Below, piece after piece: positions 16,265-22,883 of a DNA stretch of 64,000 nt (position 1 is its first letter; each line of letters begins with the position of its first letter). A model generated the notes under the pieces. It was not told where the DNA came from, did not search any database, and saw only the letters and a program-made list of their open reading frames with translations. This DNA comes from Spirochaetota bacterium. Its GTDB lineage: Bacteria > Spirochaetota > Spirochaetia > Treponematales > Treponemataceae. A program made the translations under genes and the position numbers. The DNA lies in NCBI GenBank assembly GCA_023443865.1, contig JAEZST010000010.1, positions 124,001-188,000 of the forward strand. The letters run 5' to 3'.

Positions 16265-17383
16265 TTACAGGTCATAACTGAGCGTGACTCCCGTAGATAA
16301 CCTGAAACCCGCGTTGGAGGTTTCATCGGGGAACCAAGAATATTCCATGCTTTGGTAAAAGCGGACGTTTTGGCCCAGGGCACGAACGGGGGGCGAGGTC
16401 CAGGAAAGGCCGATTATGCCCGGGAATTGGGGCTTTTTGGAAAGGCCGGACTCCGCGAGCAGGTGCAATTGCGTGCCCATGAAGAGCCTGATGCCCTGAA
16501 CCCCCGCGAGCGAGGCGTACAGGGGCACGCTCAAGGATTCCGTCCTCGAGTCCCAGGTAATCCCCGCGCCGAGCCCGGGCAGGAGTTGGGTGTTTTTCGC
16601 CCAGGTTATTTCGCCTCCCAGGGTCGCGCCCCGAAGGGGGAATTCCCCGGGCATGAAATCCCAGAGCGCCGCGCCCGTTACGTTCGTCCGGAGGCCGATC
16701 TCGCCGCTAAAGGGAAACATATTGAGCGAGAGCGTCGAGTCGGTCACGCCGCCCGCGCCTGAGCCCGGCCGGTTGTCCGTCACGGACGGCCCTGAGGGCG
16801 CGGAGGGGTTAAAGAGCCTTCCGGTGAACCGGTAGGACTTGCTCCAGTAGCTTTCGTTCAGCTTGGAGATTATCACGCCCGTCTTGGGCCCGTCGGAGGC
16901 GGAATGGATAAACTGTCCGTCGCCGAGATAGATGCCCACGTGGGAGAGCTTGCCCGTGGTATTGAAGAAAACGAGGTCGCCCCGGTCCCGGGACTGGTCG
17001 TTGATATGCTCGACATAAGAGGAAAGGGCTTCTACCGTTCTCGGAAGCTGGATATCCGGTCCGTCCAGCCCCGCTCGGTAGATCAGACCCGAGCAGTCGA
17101 TTCCGCGCCCGGTGCTGCCGCCCAAGGCATAGGGGGTTCCCATATAGGCGCGGGCCGCTTCAATGAAGACTTCCCGGTCCGTTTTTGCGCTTTCGCGGCC
17201 CTTGGGCCCCACCACTTGGGCGTGCGCGGCGGAGGAAAGAACGGCTGCCAGCGCGAAAACGGCCAGCGCGGGAAGTACGCGCGGCGGCGTACGGGCCGCA
17301 AAGGCGTTTCGCTTCGATTCTTTTCCGATAAGCGTCGGATTATTGGGCGTTGTTTGCAACATAATACCGTCGGGCTGTGTCAT
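16265..17383 (-). CDS. NlpC/P60 peptidoglycan hydrolase with C-terminal barrel-like region
   Basis: A protein of 372 residues from ATG 17383. A long basic N-terminus leads to a signal peptide (about residues 33-55, ending AAHAQ). An NlpC/P60 domain (about 65-190) carries the catalytic triad Cys97 (GIDCSGLIY), His148 (SHVGIYLG) and His160 (FIHSAS); such enzymes cleave D-Glu-diamino-acid links in peptidoglycan. A Ser/Pro/Gly linker is followed by about 165 residues of alternating amphipathic strands ending LSTGVTLSYDL, resembling a small outer-membrane barrel. The fusion is unusual. The start was placed at 17383 because TATATT lies 7 nt before it; ATG 17434 or 17362 are alternatives. Confidence 0.75.
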   Translation of the reverse strand: MTQPDGIMLQTTPNNPTLIGKESKRNAFAARTPPRVLPALAVFALAAVLSSAAHAQVVGPKGRESAKTDREVFIEAARAYMGTPYALGGSTGRGIDCSGLIYRAGLDGPDIQLPRTVEALSSYVEHINDQSRDRGDLVFFNTTGKLSHVGIYLGDGQFIHSASDGPKTGVIISKLNESYWSKSYRFTGRLFNPSAPSGPSVTDNRPGSGAGGVTDSTLSLNMFPFSGEIGLRTNVTGAALWDFMPGEFPLRGATLGGEITWAKNTQLLPGLGAGITWDSRTESLSVPLYASLAGVQGIRLFMGTQLHLLAESGLSKKPQFPGIIGLSWTSPPVRALGQNVRFYQSMEYSWFPDETSNAGFRLSTGVTLSYDL

Positions 17384-17390
17384 AATAACG

Positions 17391-17396
17391 AATATA
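17391..17396 (-). promoter_or_regulatory. -10 box for the NlpC/P60 gene
   Basis: TATATT on the minus strand ends 7 nt before the ATG at 17383. There is no good -35 (TGGTAT at the 17-nt spacing) and no Shine-Dalgarno site. It lies between two divergent genes. Confidence 0.4.
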
Positions 17397-17433
17397 CCAT
17401 TAAAATTTCCGATATACCACAAGGGGGTATGCA

Positions 17434-19161
17434 ATGAAGCAGGCTGAGAGGAAACCTTGGGACTTTCTTGAGTCCTATCGCGGGAAAGATTTTTCCGGCG
17501 AGTGGCCGACTTTGCCCGAAATGTTCCGAATTTCCGCCAACCGCTATCCGGATAGGCCCTGTTTTACCGTATTCGAGCCGAACCGGATATCTCTTACCTA
17601 TCGCGAGGCGTTGGAACGCATTGAAACCCTTGCCGCCTGGTTTGCGGAAAACGGCATCCGCTCGGGTGACCATATCGCCGTATCCGGCAAGAACTCTCCC
17701 GAATGGGCGGTCAGCTACCTCGCGGTGCTTTTCGCCGGGGCCACCGTCATTCCCATCGACTATAATCTCCACAATAACGAGATCGAAAACCTTTTACGGG
17801 CCTCCCTTCCCAAAATGTTTTGCGTGGATCAGGAAAAGCACGGGCATTTCCTCAAGGTCGCGGAGGCGGGGAAGGTCCTTTCCCTGAGCCCGGCGGTCCC
17901 GGAAACGTACGTATACGCCCTCAAGCCAGCGGGGGTCCCGGCCATCGTCCCCGCAAAGGAAAACGATCTCGCGGCGATCATGTTTACCTCGGGAACCATG
18001 GGCGTTCCCAAGGGCGTCATGCTTACCCATCGGAATTTCGTGGCGGATTGCTATATCGCCCAGATAAACCTGAGCATCTACCATACGGACGTGTTTTACG
18101 CGCTTTTACCCATCCACCATGCCTATACCATGCTTGCCGTCTTTATCGAGGCGCTTTCCGTGGGCGCCGAGGTGGTGTTCGGCAAGTCCATGGCGGTTTC
18201 CCGCATGCTCAAGGAACTCAAGGACGGGCAAATCACGATGCTCCTCGGGGTTCCCCTTCTGTTCAATAAGCTGCTCGCGGGCATCATGAAGGGTATCCGG
18301 GAAAAGGGGCCCGTTGTCTTCGGCTTGATCCGGCTCATGATGGGCGTTTCCTACCTGACCAAGAAACTGTGTAAGGTGAACCCCGGCAAGAAGCTTTTCG
18401 GGGCGGTCCTCGAAAAGGCCGGGCTCGCGCATATTCGCATCGCGATTTCCGGCGGGGGGCCCCTTGCGGCCAGCGTTTTCCGGCAGTTCAACGAGCTGGG
18501 CATAGACTTCGTGCAGGGATACGGCCTGACCGAAACCTCGCCGATCGTGGCGCTTAACCCGAAAGACCGTTTCAAGATCGAGAGCGTCGGCCAATATTTC
18601 GTGGGACATATGGAAATGAAGATTCTTGAGCCCAACGAGGACGGCGTCGGCGAGGTGGCCATTCGCGGGCCCATGGTCATGCAGGGCTATTATAAAATGG
18701 ACGAGGAGACGAAGGCCGTACTCGACGCCGACGGTTGGTTCAAGACGGGAGACCTGGGGCGGCTCGATTCAGAGGGGTATCTCTACCTCGCGGGCAGGGC
18801 CAAGAACATGATCGTCACCGACGGCGGAAAGAACGTGTATCCCGAGGAGATAGAGAACGCCTTTCAGCTGCATTACGACGATATAGAGCAGATAACGGTG
18901 AAAGGCTATATAGTAGACAAAAGCCTTAAGACCGAGGGCATCGAGGCCCTTATCTATCCGGCGGACGGTTTGTTTGCCCGCCTGGGCCTCATGCGCGGGG
19001 CGCCCGGCGCCGACGACGACGCCCGGGAGGAGCTTGAGTCCATCGTGGAACGCGTGAACCGGGGACTCCAGCCCTATCAGCGCATTTCCAAGGTGACGGT
19101 GCTCCAGGAGCCCCTGGAAATGACCACCAAGCGGACGGTGAAGCGTAATTTCGCGAAATAA
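17434..19161 (+). CDS. Long-chain fatty-acid/acyl-CoA ligase (AMP-binding)
   Basis: A 575-residue adenylate-forming enzyme that activates a carboxylate, most likely a fatty acid, to an acyl-AMP and then acyl-CoA. Core motifs are the P-loop FTSGTMGVPKGVMLTHRN (near 188-205), QGYGLTETSP, the GDLG hinge motif at WFKTGDLGRLD, and the C-terminal lysine region near MTTKRTVKRN. AAGGGGG lies at the right spacing before ATG 17434. No signal peptide is seen. It is convergent with the PHP gene, whose stop begins 3 bp beyond its own, so there is no room for a separate terminator. Confidence 0.88.
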   Translation: MKQAERKPWDFLESYRGKDFSGEWPTLPEMFRISANRYPDRPCFTVFEPNRISLTYREALERIETLAAWFAENGIRSGDHIAVSGKNSPEWAVSYLAVLFAGATVIPIDYNLHNNEIENLLRASLPKMFCVDQEKHGHFLKVAEAGKVLSLSPAVPETYVYALKPAGVPAIVPAKENDLAAIMFTSGTMGVPKGVMLTHRNFVADCYIAQINLSIYHTDVFYALLPIHHAYTMLAVFIEALSVGAEVVFGKSMAVSRMLKELKDGQITMLLGVPLLFNKLLAGIMKGIREKGPVVFGLIRLMMGVSYLTKKLCKVNPGKKLFGAVLEKAGLAHIRIAISGGGPLAASVFRQFNELGIDFVQGYGLTETSPIVALNPKDRFKIESVGQYFVGHMEMKILEPNEDGVGEVAIRGPMVMQGYYKMDEETKAVLDADGWFKTGDLGRLDSEGYLYLAGRAKNMIVTDGGKNVYPEEIENAFQLHYDDIEQITVKGYIVDKSLKTEGIEALIYPADGLFARLGLMRGAPGADDDAREELESIVERVNRGLQPYQRISKVTVLQEPLEMTTKRTVKRNFAK

Positions 19162-19164
19162 GCC

Positions 19165-19908
19165 TTAGCGGGGCCGCCTGAGCAGGGCTGCCCTGACCGT
19201 TTCGATATTGACCCGCCCGTCCGGAAGGAGGAGCGGGTCTTTTTGTATATCCAGATCGAAGGGGCGGCGCGCGACGTGTTCCGGGTAGTGGGCGTCGCTG
19301 GACGTTATAAGCGGATAGCCCATGGTGTCGATTCCCGGGCCCGATTCGCCGTCGGTTCCCTTCATGCGCACGATTTCGAGGGCGTCCCAGGGGCCCGCCA
19401 CGATAAACCCGAGTTGGCTGGTCATGGAAAACGCGGGCCGGTCGACATGGGCCGGTATGAATAGCCCGCCCAGCTCGCGTACCCGCTCGGCGAGGCTTTC
19501 GAGGGCGATATCGGCGCTGGTTACGAGATATTTATCCACCTCGCCCAGTATGTCGTCGTTCTCGTCCACGTAAACCTGATCGCCGGTCTTTTCGGGAATG
19601 TTCATGACCGGAGGCATAAGAGCGTACAGTTCCTCGCCCAAGAGCAAGGCGGTTTCGCACTCCGCGAAGAGGCACAGGGCGTGGCATTCCTCGGCCGTTT
19701 GCGCCTCGATGCCGGCGAGGGGAGCGATACCTTCCGCCCGGCAGGCCGCGAAAAAGGCGGGTACGTTCAGGGCGGAGTTATGGTCGGTCAGGGCCGCCAA
19801 CGCGACGCCCCGGGCGGAAAGCAGCGAGGCGACGGTTCGGGGCGACATGGACAGGTCGCCGCAGGGGGACAGGCAGGAATGAAGGTGAAAGTCCGCGCGG
19901 ATAACCAT
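19165..19908 (-). CDS. PHP-domain metal-dependent phosphoesterase
   Basis: A 247-residue PHP-family protein. The metal-binding motifs are FHLHSCLSPCGDL near residue 7, ALTDHNSA near 40, PLAGIEAQT with a conserved Glu, IPAHVDRP and SSDAHYPEH, all expected for a trinuclear metal site that hydrolyses phosphate esters or acts on phosphorylated ligands. It is the last gene of a minus-strand trio with a DRTGG protein and a CBS-HATPase protein. Such trios accompany hydrogenase genes in Clostridia and Thermotogae, which hints at a shared signalling role. The substrate is unknown. Confidence 0.82.
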   Translation of the reverse strand: MVIRADFHLHSCLSPCGDLSMSPRTVASLLSARGVALAALTDHNSALNVPAFFAACRAEGIAPLAGIEAQTAEECHALCLFAECETALLLGEELYALMPPVMNIPEKTGDQVYVDENDDILGEVDKYLVTSADIALESLAERVRELGGLFIPAHVDRPAFSMTSQLGFIVAGPWDALEIVRMKGTDGESGPGIDTMGYPLITSSDAHYPEHVARRPFDLDIQKDPLLLPDGRVNIETVRAALLRRPR

Positions 19909-19917
19909 CCGGCCTTC

Positions 19918-20262
19918 TCAGCGCCCGTTGGCCGCGCCCAGGATCGGGTAGAGTTTGCCCGAAACGGTAAATTGGTCCTCGGCGGTCACGAAAATCGGGA
20001 TCCGCTCGGATTTCGCCGCCTCGACCATGTCGTCGGGAATGGGCCTGCCGTTGCATATCACGATTCCCGCCAGGTCTTTCAGCGTCCCCACGGCAACGGT
20101 GTTTTTGTGCGCCTGAATGGTGACGAGAATTCCCTCGTCCGGGGCGTTCGCCATGGCGTCGCTCAGGAGATCGGTCGTATAGGCTCCGGCGATCTCCTTT
20201 TCGTCCCATCGGTCGTGAACGCAGGAGGCGGAGAGCAGTTGCGCGAGTTCGGTGTTTTTCAC
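19918..20262 (-). CDS. DRTGG-domain protein (first of two)
   Basis: A 114-residue protein consisting of one DRTGG domain, a presumed ligand-binding fold also found next to CBS domains. The typical opening is present (LLSASCVHDRWDEKEIAGAYTTDLLSDAMANAP), then VICNGRPIPDDMVEAAKSERIPIFVTA. Its ATG overlaps the stop of the CBS-HATPase gene by 4 bp and the PHP gene follows after 9 bp, so the three are probably co-expressed. The ligand is unknown; nucleotide binding is a reasonable guess. A second DRTGG protein is encoded at 28863. Confidence 0.82.
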   Translation of the reverse strand: MKNTELAQLLSASCVHDRWDEKEIAGAYTTDLLSDAMANAPDEGILVTIQAHKNTVAVGTLKDLAGIVICNGRPIPDDMVEAAKSERIPIFVTAEDQFTVSGKLYPILGAANGR

Positions 20263-21209
20263 GGGGTACGTCCTTCTGGTGCGGATTTAAGGGTGAAGCC
20301 GGCGCGGACGACGGTGCCGCCGCCGGGGCTCGACTCTATGGTAAAGGTATCGGAAACGCGTTTGGTATTGGGCAGTCCCATGCCCGCGCCGAAGCCGAGG
20401 GCCCGCACGCGGTCGGTGGCCGTGGAAAAGCCCTCGGTCATTGCCCTTTCGAGGTCCGGAATTCCCGGCCCCCGGTCCCGGGCCTCGATGGTCAGCGTAT
20501 CGCCGGTGATCACGTAGCGCATGACGCCGCCGGCGGAATGGATTACCTGGTTGATCTCCAGCTCGTAGCTCGCGATGCCCACGCGCCGGGAGACGGATTG
20601 GTCGATTCCCGCGGCCTTCAATAGCTTTTTTATCTCCGTGGAAGCCTGTCCCGCGATCTCGAAATTAAAGGGCTCCGTGGGAAACTCGATAACCCGCTCT
20701 CCCGTGGGCCCCTTCTCGGCGGCGGCCTGGCTTTCCGAGGCGGATGTCTGCTCGATCTTCTCCATTTCTCGGTTCAGCGCCACCAGGAGGGTGGAAACCA
20801 CGTCGCTGGCGGTTACGATTCCGACGAGCTTCGAGTCCGAATCGAGCACCGGAAAGCGCCCGTAACTGAAGCGGTTGAAGTACGACACGCAAAACGAGAG
20901 GGACATGGTTTCCTGCAGGACGATGACCTTCGTCGTCATGTGCAATCCCGCGGGATCGTCGATCCATCCCGAATCCAGGGCGGATATAATGTCGTCCATG
21001 GACACGATTCCCAAAAGGTTGCTTGCCGTATCGGTGACGGGAATCCCGGTTATGCGGTTCTTCTTCATGGTTTGCTGTATCTGGCGCATGGTATCCGACG
21101 GGCGCGCGGTGAGAATCGGGTGGGTCATCACGTCCCGCACCTTAAGGGTGCACAGGATATCCAGTACCGCCTCGGGCGAATTGTCCTGGTTAATGGGTAT
21201 GGCGAGCAT
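20259..21209 (-). CDS. CBS-pair protein with GHKL (anti-sigma/serine-kinase-like) ATPase domain
   Basis: A 316-residue cytoplasmic protein. Two CBS motifs (about residues 22-145, with VRDVMTHPILTARPSDT and FSYGRFPVLDSDSKLVGIV) form an adenine-nucleotide-sensing module. A linker leads to a GHKL ATPase (about 170-310) with an N-box-like region YELEINQVIHSAGG, EARDRGPGIPDLERAM and LGFGAGMGLPNTKR. The domain is closest to RsbW/SpoIIAB-like kinases rather than histidine kinases. It likely converts energy charge into phosphorylation or partner switching. It begins the DRTGG-PHP operon. Its start lies 6 nt after TATAAT without a Shine-Dalgarno site. Confidence 0.82.
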   Translation of the reverse strand: MLAIPINQDNSPEAVLDILCTLKVRDVMTHPILTARPSDTMRQIQQTMKKNRITGIPVTDTASNLLGIVSMDDIISALDSGWIDDPAGLHMTTKVIVLQETMSLSFCVSYFNRFSYGRFPVLDSDSKLVGIVTASDVVSTLLVALNREMEKIEQTSASESQAAAEKGPTGERVIEFPTEPFNFEIAGQASTEIKKLLKAAGIDQSVSRRVGIASYELEINQVIHSAGGVMRYVITGDTLTIEARDRGPGIPDLERAMTEGFSTATDRVRALGFGAGMGLPNTKRVSDTFTIESSPGGGTVVRAGFTLKSAPEGRTP

Positions 21210-21215
21210 GGGCTT

Positions 21216-21246
21216 ATTATACCGCGAAAGGCCGCTTTCTGCGCAA
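21216..21246 (-). promoter_or_regulatory. Promoter of the CBS-HATPase/DRTGG/PHP operon
   Basis: Consensus TATAAT (21221-21216) ends exactly 6 nt before the ATG at 21209; TTGCGC (21246-21241) is a possible -35 with a 19-nt spacer. The transcript is predicted to be leaderless. Confidence 0.6.
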
Positions 21247-21390
21247 GGTATCCGTTCGGTGACTTCGTCACTTGTATCCGGGCCGGCATGGCATTACCCT
21301 TAAGCCATACCGGGTCCGTATTGGGCCCCGGGGCGCGCGGCGGAACCGGCCGGGCGCGATACCCGCTAGTACTTTTAGGGAGGGTGCGCC

Positions 21391-21747
21391 ATGAGCATCA
21401 AGCTAACCGCCGAGGATTTCAAGGCCAAGGTATTCGATTACGACGCGAACAAGGAATGGAAATACGAGGGCGACCTGCCGTGCCTTATCGATTTTTACGC
21501 CGACTGGTGCGGCCCCTGCAAGATGGTAGCGCCGATTTTGGACGAACTCAGCGCGGAATACGAGGGAAAGATCCACGTATACAAGATAGACACGGAAAAG
21601 GAGCAGGAGCTCGCCGGGGCTTTCGGCATTCAAAGCATTCCGAGCCTTCTGTTCGTTCCGATGCGTGGGCAACCCCAGATGGCCCGCGGCGCCCTGCCCA
21701 AGGCCCAGCTTAAAAGCGCGATTAAGGACGTTTTGGGCGTGGAATAA
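21391..21747 (+). CDS. trxA: Thioredoxin
   Basis: A 118-residue thioredoxin with the redox motif WCGPCK (in FYADWCGPCKMVAPILDEL) and the cis-proline in SIPSLLFVP. It reduces protein disulfides in the cytoplasm. The N-terminus carries about ten residues more than minimal thioredoxins. AGGGAGGG lies at good spacing upstream of the ATG. It is divergent from the CBS-HATPase operon; the 180-bp intergenic region also holds a GTGAC/GTCAC hairpin near 21258-21272. Confidence 0.93.
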   Translation: MSIKLTAEDFKAKVFDYDANKEWKYEGDLPCLIDFYADWCGPCKMVAPILDELSAEYEGKIHVYKIDTEKEQELAGAFGIQSIPSLLFVPMRGQPQMARGALPKAQLKSAIKDVLGVE

Positions 21748-21774
21748 GGCGGGCGCGGTCGGGCCCCGTCGGGC

Positions 21775-22590
21775 TTAGAGCACGTATTTTTCGATAAAGT
21801 CCGCCAGGCCGTCCTCGTCGTTTGTCAGGTCGGTCACGTGCCGGCCCAGGTCAAGGATCTCCTGCCGGCTGTTTTTCATGGCCACGCTCTGCCCCGCGTA
21901 CCGGATCATGGATTCGTCGTTCATGCTGTCGCCGAAGGCCATGACGCGGTCCCGGGGAATGCCGAGCATATCCTCCGCTATCTCGCGGAGCGCCTCTCCC
22001 TTCCCGCTTTCGAAGGGCAAAACCTCGAGGAAATAGGGCTTGCTTACGAAAACCGTGGCGCGGCCCGCGAACTCCACCTTAAATTCGGCTTCCACCGGCA
22101 CGATAAACTCGGGATCGCCTGGTATGACCAGCTTGTACACGCCCCGGCGGAGGAGGGCCCCGTAATCGGCGGGCACGATGGGCTTGAGTCCCGAGAGCTT
22201 CCAGTCCCGGTCCGAAAACTCGGTTTCCCGGGACACGTGGATTATGGAATCCTCGTACACGTGGCAGGAGAGCCCCGCCGCCTCGGTGAGCGCGAACGCC
22301 TCGAGGGCGATATCCGTGGGCAGGAAGGTTTCTTTCACGATCCGGCGCGTGTCCGAGGCGATAATTTGCGAGCCGTTGTTTGATATGATAAAACTGGGCG
22401 ATTGGTCTATTCCGATCCTTTCGGCATAGGGATACATGGCGTTGGGCGAACGGCCCGAGGCGAGCATGATCTTGATCCCCGCGTCCGCGGCGCGCTTCAG
22501 GGTGGCGACGGTGCGGTCTGATATGGTCAGATCGTGGCGCAGAAGGGTGTCATCGAGATCCATCGCGATGATGCCTACGTCGAGTTTCAT
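21775..22590 (-). CDS. Cof-type HAD-superfamily phosphatase
   Basis: A 271-residue HAD phosphatase of the Cof/YidA subfamily, which removes phosphate from sugar phosphates or cofactors. The nucleophile motif is MDLDDTLLR near residue 10, motif II is LASGRSPNAM, and the metal motif is MAFGDSMNDESMIRYAG. A type-C2B cap occupies the middle. No signal peptide. The start codon sits 6 nt after TATATT with no Shine-Dalgarno site, so the message is predicted leaderless. The specific substrate cannot be told from sequence. Confidence 0.87.
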   Translation of the reverse strand: MKLDVGIIAMDLDDTLLRHDLTISDRTVATLKRAADAGIKIMLASGRSPNAMYPYAERIGIDQSPSFIISNNGSQIIASDTRRIVKETFLPTDIALEAFALTEAAGLSCHVYEDSIIHVSRETEFSDRDWKLSGLKPIVPADYGALLRRGVYKLVIPGDPEFIVPVEAEFKVEFAGRATVFVSKPYFLEVLPFESGKGEALREIAEDMLGIPRDRVMAFGDSMNDESMIRYAGQSVAMKNSRQEILDLGRHVTDLTNDEDGLADFIEKYVL

Positions 22591-22596
22591 GGAAAC

Positions 22597-22625
22597 AATA
22601 TAGCTTATTTCCCCGTACGGCGAAA
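22597..22625 (-). promoter_or_regulatory. Promoter of the HAD phosphatase gene
   Basis: TATATT (22602-22597) ends 6 nt before the ATG at 22590. A weak -35, TTTCGC (22625-22620), lies at 17-nt spacing. Confidence 0.45.
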
Positions 22626-22684
22626 GATAGAGGACTGGTAAAACCGTAGCGGCGTTCGTTTTAGCGTTTTACGCATGGGTGGTA

Positions 22685-22724
22685 TTGCATTTAATTGCAA
22701 AATATCCTATTGTAACTGCATAAT
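22685..22724 (+). promoter_or_regulatory. amtB promoter with overlapping inverted repeat
   Basis: TTGCAA (22695-22700), an 18-nt spacer and CATAAT (22719-22724). The -35 is the right arm of the inverted repeat TTGCA-N6-TGCAA (22685-22700), a possible operator. I find no GG-N10-GC sigma54 spacing here. Confidence 0.5.
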
Positions 22725-22754
22725 TATACAGCAAAGCCGCTGGGTAAGAGAGTG

Positions 22755-22864
22755 CTCGGCGGGGTACCGCCGAGTCGGCGGTTTCCCGCCGAGTCGGCGG
22801 CCTCAGTCGGCCGAGTTGGCGGTAATCTGACCGCCGAGCCGACGGTTTCCCGCCGAACCAACGG
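22755..22864 (+). repeat. GC-rich repeat/hairpin array in the amtB leader
   Basis: Five imperfect copies of an 11-bp core CGAGTCGGCGG begin at 22771, 22790, 22812, 22835 and 22854, spaced 19-23 bp apart; the last two have drifted. A perfect hairpin, CTCGGCGG-GGTA-CCGCCGAG, starts the array at 22755, and GGCGGT-AATCTG-ACCGCC lies at 22818-22835. The array fills the untranslated leader between the promoter and the Shine-Dalgarno site of amtB. This 293-bp gap between genes holds only the two promoters and this array. Confidence 0.75.
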
Positions 22865-22883
22865 CTCGCGCGGGGAGAAATGC

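Noticed and set aside
22670..22730. Sigma54 promoter for amtB
   Set aside because: No GG and GC pair with 10-bp spacing was found; the nearest candidates are 7 or 14 bp apart. A sigma70-like -35/-10 pair fits better.
22818..22835. Hexaloop hairpin GGCGGT-AATCTG-ACCGCC as an ANTAR antitermination site for amtB
   Set aside because: ANTAR sites need paired hairpins whose six-base loops have A at position 1 and G at position 4. This loop has C at position 4, and no second matching hairpin or adjacent terminator is seen.
22755..22864. CRISPR array
   Set aside because: The repeat cores are about 11 bp, degenerate, and separated by under 13 bp that are themselves parts of hairpins; there are no unique spacers and no cas genes.
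22752..22883. A 44-residue N-terminal extension of the ammonium transporter from GTG 22752
   Set aside because: The extension is only the repeat array read as protein; the ATG at 22884 has a good ribosome-binding site and matches usual Amt starts.
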